Shown in pieces: positions 34,758 through 44,085 of a DNA stretch of 64,000 bases. The position numbers were made by a program, and so were the translations under genes. Position 1 is the first letter of the stretch; each line of letters opens with the position of its first letter. The notes below the pieces were generated by a model. It was not told the origin of the DNA. It ran no database searches and worked only from the letters and a program-made list of their open reading frames with translations. The stretch is from assembly GCF_007744515.1 (NCBI RefSeq), contig NZ_CP036268.1, positions 1,126,529 through 1,190,528 of the forward strand, given 5' to 3'. The stretch comes from Stratiformator vulcanicus (lineage in GTDB: Bacteria; Planctomycetota; Planctomycetia; Planctomycetales; Planctomycetaceae).

Positions 34758-36221
34758 TCATCCAATCAATGCTTTCACTACATCCATATCTCGCAGTTTC
34801 ATTCTAAGGTCTTTAGGCTCAAGTGAGTCTTGAGTCACTTTGACCTCGGAATCACTTTCTGCTGATTCATCCATCTCCGGGTCAGTGTCGCCACCCTCAG
34901 CCTCCGCAGCTTCTTGGACCATCCCCGCTGTGAATGTTGACCCAAACACCTTCTCGTATACCGTTAAGAATTGCCCTGAGCGACGAAACTCGCGAAATAG
35001 GGGCCATGTGTGATACGCAGACTTTGTAACGAGATCACCCTTTTTTCCGATCTCGGTCATCAGGCACGCTGCGTCCTCAAAATTGCCACGAAGTACCTCG
35101 ACAGCTAAATTAAAGTCTTTTGATGCAGCGGACCAATCTTCCGCCGAAAGCACGTCTTCGCACCGGCGTTCATTTCCTGAGAAGCGATAAGCGATCGCGC
35201 TGTTTATTACACGAATTCGGCGGTCACGCTCATTGGCCTTTCCCTCTACAGTTCCGGCAAATTCCGAAATCAGGATAGCACGATCCCACCTTTCAATTTG
35301 TAGTGATTGATACACAGGGTCGATCAGATGGCTATTCGCGATATGATGCTCGTTCGGAAAGACTTTGCGCCAAAGTGTTTGTCCAAGTTTGAGAGTGACC
35401 TCATATAGAACAGAGCATGACCGCAGTAAGTAGCCGAGGGAAACACTGAGTTGGTCACCCTCCATCAAGTCTTGCTGTATCTCTGTACCATGCTTCGCAC
35501 ACACTTGTAGATATTGCTTGGAGACCACGCCTTCGCAGTGTGTGATAAGGTTGCGACGCTGTCCTATTTCTACGAACTCACTCCAAGATTCAAGAGATCG
35601 CAAGGGCAATCCAAACCGCTTTTCAAGCAACTCGAACTGTTCTACATAACTCTTTCTCCTGAACGCGTCTATCTCATCTGCTAGCACAGCTTTTTTGAGA
35701 TCGTCAAAAGTGTCGAAGCGAAGTATTTCGCTGAGCGGGACTTCTGCATTGAGTGATTCGAGCAGGTCTGGACGGCGAAGATATATGGCTGAAAGCAGAT
35801 TCCCAGTGAATGCGTCAAAGGCGGAGAAAAGACCCAGGAATAGGCTTACGTTAAGAGTTCGTGGAAGATTCGCCTCCGCAACACGGTCGATCACGAGCAT
35901 GGCATCGTCTAAGTTCGCGGCAAGATTGCCGTCGCCGCAATCTTCTTCGCCCCCCTCGTCTATTTGTTTGCGTGCGGTTTCAAACACGTCGTTCGCCGAC
36001 TGAAAAATGTCCTTCTGGAGCTTTGCTGCAGCAGGAACAAGTAGCCTGGAAACCGCTTCGATATCCCGGTATCGGTGCAAAGCGGTGTCAATGGCATCTT
36101 CTATAGGATGCTTTTTCTCTTCATCGTCAACCTCCGAATTCGGGTTATCGACTACTTGTGCATCCGCTAGTTGATCACGATTCGCGTCGCCTTGATTGTC
36201 ATTTTCTTTGGTTCCCGACAA
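34758..36221 (-). CDS. HEPN-type protein, possible RNase effector
   Basis: The protein has 487 residues and starts at TTG 36221 with GGAGAA eight bases upstream. It is acidic at both ends. Residues about 122-230 look like a HEPN helical bundle: LFLGLFSAFDAFTGNLLSAI, then the motif RNLITH at 223-228, an Rx4H with a polar residue after Arg as in HEPN ribonucleases. About 230-420 is further helical, repeat-like sequence. HEPN RNases cut RNA in abortive infection and toxin-antitoxin systems. No antitoxin nucleotidyltransferase is adjacent. Cytoplasmic location is likely. The gene is single and sits among repeat elements, consistent with an acquired defence gene. Confidence 0.55.
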   Translation of the reverse strand: MSGTKENDNQGDANRDQLADAQVVDNPNSEVDDEEKKHPIEDAIDTALHRYRDIEAVSRLLVPAAAKLQKDIFQSANDVFETARKQIDEGGEEDCGDGNLAANLDDAMLVIDRVAEANLPRTLNVSLFLGLFSAFDAFTGNLLSAIYLRRPDLLESLNAEVPLSEILRFDTFDDLKKAVLADEIDAFRRKSYVEQFELLEKRFGLPLRSLESWSEFVEIGQRRNLITHCEGVVSKQYLQVCAKHGTEIQQDLMEGDQLSVSLGYLLRSCSVLYEVTLKLGQTLWRKVFPNEHHIANSHLIDPVYQSLQIERWDRAILISEFAGTVEGKANERDRRIRVINSAIAYRFSGNERRCEDVLSAEDWSAASKDFNLAVEVLRGNFEDAACLMTEIGKKGDLVTKSAYHTWPLFREFRRSGQFLTVYEKVFGSTFTAGMVQEAAEAEGGDTDPEMDESAESDSEVKVTQDSLEPKDLRMKLRDMDVVKALIG

Positions 36222-37075
36222 AACTTCTTCTCCCGTGTCATGAACTTATCTTACTGCTGATAAGACTTGGCTATGCAAGTTGTTGGAGACATCTTTAATT
36301 TCGGCAGGTGGCATTGGCTCCGCTAGTGTTTGTGCTCGTAGCGCGCTCTCGACTCGAATCAAACGTCAGAGCAACCAACAGTCATAACCAGTTCGCTTCG
36401 ACATCATCACTGCGCGTTCGCACTGGCAGAGCCAGTGGCACCCTTTGCATCCGCTTCCCATTCCCCAACATTCCCCGCACTTTCTCGGAATTCTGTTTGA
36501 GAGTTGCGCAATCGGTGGCGATTCTCCCCCGTTCAGTGTTTATCTGAACCCGTCACTGTGGGGGCGTCAAGCGTCCTTGGAAAGGCGAGTGGCGAGTGTC
36601 TAGGGGCGAGAGAAAGGGGGATTGCTGCGGTTGCGGGGGGCGGGGGTGGTTGCAGGGGGACAATCGACTTGTGGGGGTGCTGTGTCGTGTTTCCCTCGTG
36701 AGCCTCGGCGCAACGTGGTTGGCGGGGGAGGTTGTCCCCGGTGGGGGGAGGGGAATCGACGCCGTGAGAGGGGGGGCGAGCTGCGCTCGGGTTTAGAGGT
36801 GAGAGGTGAGAGGTGAGGACTCGCTGCGCTCGTCGTAGGGGGCGCGAGAGGAGTCGGGGGAGTGGCGTGGGGGTGAGGTCCCCGTGGTCCCCTCATCCGC
36901 CTTCGGCACCTTCTCCCGAGGGAGAAGGAACTGTGGGGACTCGCTGCGCTCGTCGTAGGGGGGCGTGTGAGGTGTTGGGGGAGTGGCGTGGGGGTGAGGT
37001 CCCCGTGGTCCCCTCATCCGCCTTCGGCACCTTCTCCCGAGGGAGAAGGAACTGTGGGGAGCTTACTCTTGGTCT
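36222..37075. other. Repeat-rich non-coding region
   Basis: About 850 bases contain no convincing gene. The stretch from about 36590 to 36800 is unusually G-rich on the plus strand (runs of GGGGG), followed by the tandem duplication at 36818-37058. Frames that are open here on both strands are low-complexity. Confidence 0.6.
36818..37058. repeat. Tandem duplication, two copies of about 120 bp
   Basis: Copy 1 (36818-36937) and copy 2 (36938-37058) both begin GACTCGCTGCGCTCGTCGTA and end GGGAGAAGGAACTGTGGGG. They are almost identical apart from a short variable part after the first 24 bases. Each contains the hairpin-forming CTTCTCCCGAGGGAGAAG. Confidence 0.85.
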
Positions 37076-37702
37076 TCAGTTTGGCTCGGGTTCGCCGAGG
37101 ATGGTGCGGAGGCGTTTAAGGGCTCGGAGGTGTCTCATGCCTGCCGCTGCGGGGCTGATTCCGAGGGCTTCGGCCGCTTCGCCGTTGCCGAGTTGCTCGA
37201 AGTGCCGCATCAGCAGGATGTCGCGATCGTCTTCGTCCATCTCATCGAGTGCGGCGAGGAAGCGTTCCTGCAGTTCCTTGCGGATCGTCGCAGCCGCGGG
37301 CGTTAGCTCGGGATCACGAAGCTGGGCGGCGAGTTCGATGGAGGATTGATCGCCGAACTGTTGCGATTGGAGCGGGCGTTCTTTGTCGACGCTGCGTTTC
37401 GCCGCCGCGCGGTGCCTGCGATGCATGTCGATGATGCGATCGCGAGCAAGGTGGCGAATCCAGAGGTGGAACGGCATGGAGCCGTCCTTGAAGTACTCGG
37501 GCAGCCGCTGATGGGCTTCGAGCATGACGTCCTGCACGACGTCGCTGGCATCGACACGGCGGATGAGCCGCCGGTCGAGCCGCAACTGGACGAGCCTGCG
37601 GAGCGAACCGCGGTGCCGCTCCAACAGAGCCTGCACGGCGTCTGCATCGCCGTCACCGGCGTTTTGCAGCAGAACTTGCGTCTCGTCGGCAGTCGGCCAC
37701 AT
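37076..37702 (-). CDS. ECF-type RNA polymerase sigma factor
   Basis: The protein has 208 residues. Region 2 is ALLERHRGSLRRLVQLRLDR, VDASDVVQDVMLEAHQRL and FHLWIRHLARDRIIDMHRRH; region 4 is LDEMDEDDRDILLMRHFEQL, GNGEAAEALGISPAAAGMRH. The short linker and the S/R-rich region after region 2 fit planctomycete-enriched ECF groups. No anti-sigma factor gene is adjacent, and the downstream sequence is the tandem repeat. Targets are unknown. The stop is 18 bp from the repeat, so read-through into it is likely. Confidence 0.92.
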   Translation of the reverse strand: MWPTADETQVLLQNAGDGDADAVQALLERHRGSLRRLVQLRLDRRLIRRVDASDVVQDVMLEAHQRLPEYFKDGSMPFHLWIRHLARDRIIDMHRRHRAAAKRSVDKERPLQSQQFGDQSSIELAAQLRDPELTPAAATIRKELQERFLAALDEMDEDDRDILLMRHFEQLGNGEAAEALGISPAAAGMRHLRALKRLRTILGEPEPN

Positions 37703-37833
37703 CGGACTTCCATCTGTCTGTTGGCCTTCGGGCGAGTCACTCTGAAGACATTTGCCAGGTTCCGTTCACCGCAATCTTCCGGGGGCAGCGAAAGCGCTGT
37801 CCCCGGCCACCCGCCGCAGGCACGTGACGTGCC

Positions 37834-39036
<1,203 letters not shown>

Positions 39037-39230
39037 GTCAGAAGTTCCTCAAAGCGTCAGTGGGCCGGTGTCGGCATGCTTGTACTTATTGATCAGTTTG
39101 ATGAGCGATGTATTTGGTCGCCCGCGGTATCAGGTTGTCTGCGCTAATGTAGCCGTCGCGGTTAGGAACGCAAGGTTCGGTGTTGCGGATGACGGAGACG
39201 ATCTCGAAGATGTTTGGAAGGAGGTGATTG

Positions 39231-39962
39231 ATGAGTTCCGTTCATTCGACCGATCATGCAGCTTCGCCGGCCGATGCCGAGACGGCGCGTCGACTTGAGC
39301 GTGTGTCGTTCCCACTGAAGTCGGGCGACCACCTGACGCAGGAAGAGTTTCACCGCAGGTATGAGGAGACTCCGCCAGGCTTTCGCGCGGAGTTGATCGG
39401 GGGGATCGTTTACGTGTCGTCACCAGTATCTGCCAATCACGGAAAGCCGGATAACACGATCTCGACATGGCTCGGCGTCTTCGCCGCCCGGACTGCCGGT
39501 GTCGATGCCTACACGAACACGACCGTCATCTTACTCCACGACGGAGAACCGCAGCCGGACGGATGCCTGGTCGTCGAGGGTGGCGGCGCGGAGTTGGTCG
39601 AGCAAAAGACCCGTCACGGCCGAAACAAGCTCTATCTGAAAGGGGCTCCCGAACTCGTTGTGGAAGTTGCTATCAGCAGCGCCGACATCGATTCATTTGA
39701 AAAGAAAGACGATTACGAGAAGGCGGGCGTGAAGGAATATGTCCTCGTCTTATTGGAAGAGCATGAGGTGCGGTGGTGGCGGAATTCATTGGATGAGGAA
39801 CAAGAGGAGCGAAGCTTCTCTGAGATCGAGCCTGATGGCGTCGGAATTTATCATTCAATACAGTTCCCGGGATTGTGGTTGAATTCAAAAGCGTTTCTCG
39901 ATGGAGATGCTGCAGGTGTGCTGGCAACATTGGAACAGGGGTTAAAGGCGAGGAACGACTAG
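39231..39962 (+). CDS. Uma2 family endonuclease (DUF820)
   Basis: The protein has 243 residues from ATG 39231 with a near-perfect ribosome site (GGAAGGAGGT). LTQEEFHRRYEETPPGFRAE (about 35-54), the PD-(D/E)xK-type core QPDGCLVVEG, LVVEVAISS and DYEKAGVKEYVLV are typical of Uma2, a very large nuclease-like family in cyanobacteria and planctomycetes. The family fold is that of restriction endonucleases, but the biological role is unproven. It is single, between pgk and the DUF5060 gene, with no partner gene. Confidence 0.92.
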   Translation: MSSVHSTDHAASPADAETARRLERVSFPLKSGDHLTQEEFHRRYEETPPGFRAELIGGIVYVSSPVSANHGKPDNTISTWLGVFAARTAGVDAYTNTTVILLHDGEPQPDGCLVVEGGGAELVEQKTRHGRNKLYLKGAPELVVEVAISSADIDSFEKKDDYEKAGVKEYVLVLLEEHEVRWWRNSLDEEQEERSFSEIEPDGVGIYHSIQFPGLWLNSKAFLDGDAAGVLATLEQGLKARND

Positions 39963-40190
39963 CCGATTTTCTACTTAGCGGCGAGTGGCGATCGACGATT
40001 TCAGGTCGCAGTTCGGAAATACATTCATTACAAATTGTGACAGAGCCACCGCTCAAAGGATGCAAGTTATTTAATTCGGAATTCGGCACGATCTTGACAG
40101 TGCAGCTCTATAAGTGAGCGGGCACAACTTAGAAGACACGAATCTTGACCGACAAATCAACCGCAAACCGATCTCCTTGAGAAAAAAGTC

Positions 40191-41999
40191 ATGACGCTCG
40201 CGCTGACCGTCGCACTGCTGGCTACCGTTTCCGCCGCCGAAGTTGACGGCGAAGCCGTGCAGTGGGAAGAGACCGTTCTCACTTTTAGCGGACCTCGTTG
40301 CGCGGAGGGCGGAACGCCGAGTCCGTTCACTGATGTGCGTGCCACGGTCACGTTTTCGCATGAGGAATCTGGTAAGTTGCTCAGCGTTCCCGCTTACTTC
40401 GCCGCCGATGGCAACGCGGCCCAGAGCGGCGCAACCGAAGGCTCTAAGTGGCGGGCCCATTTTCGTCCGCACCTATCCGGCCGATGGACGTATCGGATCG
40501 ACATCCGTGTCGGCAAGGGCGTCGCGATTTCAGACAAACAGATGCCGGGCGAAGCGTTTGGCGAGGGCGACGATGGTGCGAGTGGGAAAATCGACATTGA
40601 AGGGGCCGTCTTCACTCAGCCGGTGCCGGGACCGATGATCGCGCCGCGTTATGTCGACGAGCGGTACTTGAAAGACGTCGCGACCGGGCAGTATTGGTTA
40701 AAGCTGGGTGCCGGCAGCCCGGAGAATTTTCTCGCCTACGCCGACTTCGATGGGACACGGTCGGTCAAGGGCGAAGTCCGAAGCCGTAAGAATGATCACA
40801 AACGAACGGTCGGCTTTCTTCATCGATACGAGCCACATATTAAAGACTGGAACGACGGTGACCTTGTCTGGCACACTTCCAAGGGAAAGGGAATCATTGG
40901 CGCCATCAATTATCTCTCGTCTCGGGGCGTTAATAGCATCTATATGCTGACAATGAACGTCATCGGAGACGGACAGGATGTGTGGCCGTGGACCGGTCCT
41001 GAAGAGCGTGATCGGTACGACGTCTCGAAGCTTGCTCAATGGGAGATCGTCTTCGACCATATGGACCGTAAAGGCATGATGATCAATCTCATCACGCAGG
41101 AGCAGGAGAACGATCAGTTATTAGACGGTGGCGAACTTGGGCCTGAGCGAAAATTGTATTACCGCGAATTAATCGCTCGCTTTGCACATCACCGGGCGAT
41201 CACGTGGGACCTCGGTGAGGAAATTACGAATACTGAAGAGCAAACAATCGCGTTTGCCGATTACTTTTCGAAGCTCGATCCTTACGGGCATCTGATTTCG
41301 GTTCACACTTTCCCGAAAGATCAAGAGAAGCGTTATCCGCCGCTGCTCGGCGACAAATCGAAAGTGACTGCGACCGCCATCCAAACCAGCGGCGGAAAAT
41401 CCCAGGTCGCACAGAGTGTGCAGCGTTGGGTCAAAGAATCGGCGGCAGCGGGCAAGCCTTGGGTCGTGATGGTCGATGAACCGGGCACGGCAGGAGAGGG
41501 CGCTAAGCCCGATGCGGACGCTCCCAATCGCGACTTTGATCGCCGCTATCACCTTTGGCCGGCTTTAATGAGCGGTGGCGGGGGAATCGATTGGTATTTC
41601 GGCTACAAGTTTCCGCATCACGACCTCAATTTAGAAGACTTTCGCAGCCGCGACGAACTATGGCGACAATCGAAAGTCGCGATCGACTTCTTTCACGAGA
41701 ATCTGCCATTCGCGCGGATGGAAAGTGCGGATGATCTCTTAAAAACTGATTCCAAATACGTGCATTGTCTGGCCGAAACGGACGAAATCTATTGTGTATT
41801 CGCTCCCAAGGGAGCAGAGTTCTCCTTGAAGCTCGGGCACGGCCGATATCAGGCTCACGAGTTCGACCCGATCAAAGGCGGCCCGCTACGACCACTCTAT
41901 AAAGCGGAGGTTGACGGTAATGACTTTACGCGACCGCCCAAGGGCGCTGCTAATCGCGATCGCGTTGTGCTGTATCAGCGGGTTCGCCGAGACGGATGA
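40191..41999 (+). CDS. Exported DUF5060/glycoside-hydrolase-like protein
   Basis: The protein has 602 residues with a short signal peptide (LALTVALLATVSA). Residues about 18-130 form the DUF5060 beta-sandwich (WEETVLTFSGP, FRPHLSGRWTYRI). About 150-500 is a TIM-barrel like those of GH140-type or apiosidase/DUF4038 relatives (YWLKLGAGSPENFLAYADFD, TWDLGEEITNTEEQ with a likely catalytic Glu, VMVDEPGTAG with a second acid). The last 90 residues are a small beta domain (DDLLKTDSKYVHCLAETDE) as in DUF5060-containing hydrolases. It probably cleaves a plant or algal polysaccharide in the periplasm. Its end overlaps the next gene by 80 bp. Confidence 0.85.
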   Translation: MTLALTVALLATVSAAEVDGEAVQWEETVLTFSGPRCAEGGTPSPFTDVRATVTFSHEESGKLLSVPAYFAADGNAAQSGATEGSKWRAHFRPHLSGRWTYRIDIRVGKGVAISDKQMPGEAFGEGDDGASGKIDIEGAVFTQPVPGPMIAPRYVDERYLKDVATGQYWLKLGAGSPENFLAYADFDGTRSVKGEVRSRKNDHKRTVGFLHRYEPHIKDWNDGDLVWHTSKGKGIIGAINYLSSRGVNSIYMLTMNVIGDGQDVWPWTGPEERDRYDVSKLAQWEIVFDHMDRKGMMINLITQEQENDQLLDGGELGPERKLYYRELIARFAHHRAITWDLGEEITNTEEQTIAFADYFSKLDPYGHLISVHTFPKDQEKRYPPLLGDKSKVTATAIQTSGGKSQVAQSVQRWVKESAAAGKPWVVMVDEPGTAGEGAKPDADAPNRDFDRRYHLWPALMSGGGGIDWYFGYKFPHHDLNLEDFRSRDELWRQSKVAIDFFHENLPFARMESADDLLKTDSKYVHCLAETDEIYCVFAPKGAEFSLKLGHGRYQAHEFDPIKGGPLRPLYKAEVDGNDFTRPPKGAANRDRVVLYQRVRRDG

Positions 42000-42444
42000 A
42001 AGAGTCTTCGCCGGAGATCAAGAGTCGGACATTTCAGTCGACTTGAAAGACGAAGTCCTCCTCGTCCGAATCGCCGACAGGGACGGAATCGGTCGGCTGA
42101 CGGTCGAACGACCGTCAGCCGGCTGGCCCCAAGCGATTAAACTGCGGCTTCATCTGAGTGGTCTGGAATCTTTGACGATTGGTAACGGTAAACAGACTTT
42201 GCGCGTCTCAGTCCAGAGCTACGGCAAACACCGTCAGATCATCAATCTGCTTGAAAACGGCGAGGAGATCGCCGTCGACAAAAAGAGCCCTTACTGGTTA
42301 AAGGTCGGCTCGTTAACAGCGAAGTCGAAGACTTCCGACGACCCCGCCCAGGCCGCCGGGTTCGAAGTTACACTGCCGGACAAGATGACTTCTCAAGATC
42401 CAAAGTCGCTCGAAATTCGCTGGATCGATTTCTACCGAAATTGA
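41920..42444 (+). CDS. Small exported protein overlapping the DUF5060 gene
   Basis: The protein has 174 residues from ATG 41920, 80 bases inside the end of the upstream gene in another frame. A signal peptide (ALLIAIALCCISGFA) is followed by two beta-rich halves (ISVDLKDEVLLVRIAD, WPQAIKLRLHLSGLESLTI, GFEVTLPDKMTSQDPKSLEI, ending RWIDFYRN). The C-terminal RWIDFYR matches a recurring ending of planctomycete secreted proteins I have seen as hypotheticals. The long overlap implies co-expression with the glycoside-hydrolase-like protein. The function is unknown. Confidence 0.7.
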   Translation: MTLRDRPRALLIAIALCCISGFAETDERVFAGDQESDISVDLKDEVLLVRIADRDGIGRLTVERPSAGWPQAIKLRLHLSGLESLTIGNGKQTLRVSVQSYGKHRQIINLLENGEEIAVDKKSPYWLKVGSLTAKSKTSDDPAQAAGFEVTLPDKMTSQDPKSLEIRWIDFYRN

Positions 42445-42538
42445 ACCTTAGCGAGATGATCGAGATCGGTTTCTCAAGCGAACGAACTGCCAATGTCATT
42501 TAATCACGGAGTCATCTCTATCTGAGTGAGTGTCTCGC

Positions 42539-43780
42539 TTAAGAACTCGCAACCTGTTCGGCGACGGGGTAACGGTATTGGGCGGCCAATTCCGAACTTT
42601 CAGGCAGGTCTTCCGGTTCGACATAGTAGACGGTTCCACCGTACTGCAGCACGCGGTTAACGATGTCTTCGATTGCGTTGCGATGTTCGCCGCGGCTCGA
42701 TGATGTCCCCGCCTCGCCCGCTTCCCCCGTCCGGATCAGAACACGATTGGAATCATCCGCCTGACCGGAAATCCAAGCTTTCTTCGACACGTAGAGCGTC
42801 TCGACGGCACCGTCCAGACTTGAAGCGAAGACCTTGTCGGGGTCGGTCTCACCCAGGTCGGTTGTGACGGCCTTCGACAACCGCTCCAGTTTTTCGTCCA
42901 AGCCGGTACGATATTGCTGATGGACCAGTGGCCAAGCTTTCTCGAATAGATCTTGGGCCGAAAGGTCGTCCGGATTGCCAGCAACGGGTTCATCCAGCAG
43001 CGCCGAGTAGCGGGTCGCCTCTTTGAAGATCGGATAGAGATACTCCACGCCTGCAAAGACGAGTGGTGCCTCTCCGGTGCCAAGGGCTTCGGCAAGCGCA
43101 TCGTCAATTCTGCGAAAGTACGAGGTCAATTCGGTGGCCTTGCGGCGATCGAGGTCGCTGCCGCCCTGGCCGTGATAAATCGCGTCGCCGCCCGACGAGT
43201 CTGCCCCGACGGAGTGGAACTGCAGATGCTCTTTATACTCGTCGATCCTCAACGCTTCGACGAGGTTCTCGGGCATCGCGGCGTGCTCGATTTCGGTGAG
43301 TCCGAACCGACTTCCTTCGAACAGTCGGACTCGGTTGGGGCTGACTGCGAGAACGAAATACCGACCGTCGCCTTGGACGACCTGCACCAGCGGGGCAACG
43401 TCGGGCCGGTGATCGACAACGCAGCGTGACTCGAATTCGACAGGCATCCGATACGTGGCGAACAAATCAGCTTCGCCGCTTTTCACCCCGACGAAAGCGA
43501 CGAGCCCGTCACCCTGATGCTCCCAGAAATTCTCGTCATCCTGCAGCTCAACGAGCGGCCGAAGGGTCGTTTTTTGCACAGACTCGTCGGCGTTGAATTC
43601 CTCCAACTGCCCCTGTGCTTCGTTAAGCAAGTTTTTGAAGCGGATTCGATCTTCTCTGAGTTCCGGCCCGCCGGTGCGGTGGGTCGGCATCGTGATTGTC
43701 AGGACGACGTCTCCCCGGTAGGCGAGCAGTTTGTCGAGTTCTTTCCGAGTAAAGCGATCCACGGTGAGCGTTTCCTTCAA
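42539..43780 (-). CDS. Bacterial archaeo-eukaryotic release factor-like protein (BaeRF family 3-like)
   Basis: The protein has 413 residues and starts at TTG 43780 with CGAGG eight bases upstream. Sequence features match the BaeRF group of eRF1/Pelota homologues: an N-terminal FTRKELDKLLAYRGDVVLTITMPTHRTG block, FWEHQGDGLVAFVG and YFVLAVSPNRVRLFEGSRFG (eRF1-like central domain), YHGQGGSDLDRRK in place of the GGQ loop, and a C-terminal L7Ae-like EDIVNRVLQYGGTVYYVE. These proteins are thought to act on stalled ribosomes or in stress response. The gene is single. No hibernation or stress factor gene adjoins it. Confidence 0.82.
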   Translation of the reverse strand: MKETLTVDRFTRKELDKLLAYRGDVVLTITMPTHRTGGPELREDRIRFKNLLNEAQGQLEEFNADESVQKTTLRPLVELQDDENFWEHQGDGLVAFVGVKSGEADLFATYRMPVEFESRCVVDHRPDVAPLVQVVQGDGRYFVLAVSPNRVRLFEGSRFGLTEIEHAAMPENLVEALRIDEYKEHLQFHSVGADSSGGDAIYHGQGGSDLDRRKATELTSYFRRIDDALAEALGTGEAPLVFAGVEYLYPIFKEATRYSALLDEPVAGNPDDLSAQDLFEKAWPLVHQQYRTGLDEKLERLSKAVTTDLGETDPDKVFASSLDGAVETLYVSKKAWISGQADDSNRVLIRTGEAGEAGTSSSRGEHRNAIEDIVNRVLQYGGTVYYVEPEDLPESSELAAQYRYPVAEQVASS

Positions 43781-44085
43781 AATCCGGACCTCGGTCAGAC
43801 TGATGTCAAATCACTGAGCTAAGGCGGGACGGGGGGCGGCAAGGGATTGAGGCAGACCTCATCTGCCTCCTTAACGCCGCAATTGGCATTCCGACATGGG
43901 TTGGAACTGCGAATGCAGGCCAAGCAGGCGTCAGTTTTTGGCCCTGATGCGTGCCGAGAAGTCAGCTTGGTCGCATGGCGACCAACTGCTTGGTCGGTGA
44001 TCGCTTGCGATTCAGTCGGCGGAGCGTCACAACAAAGAGACTTTGCAGCCGCACATTTTCGATCTCCTGTCGCTTTGAGAACGGT
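43781..44085. other. Intergenic region between divergent genes
   Basis: About 305 bases between the BaeRF start and the glycoside hydrolase start. I see no repeat family or RNA structure. Promoters are presumed. Confidence 0.4.
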
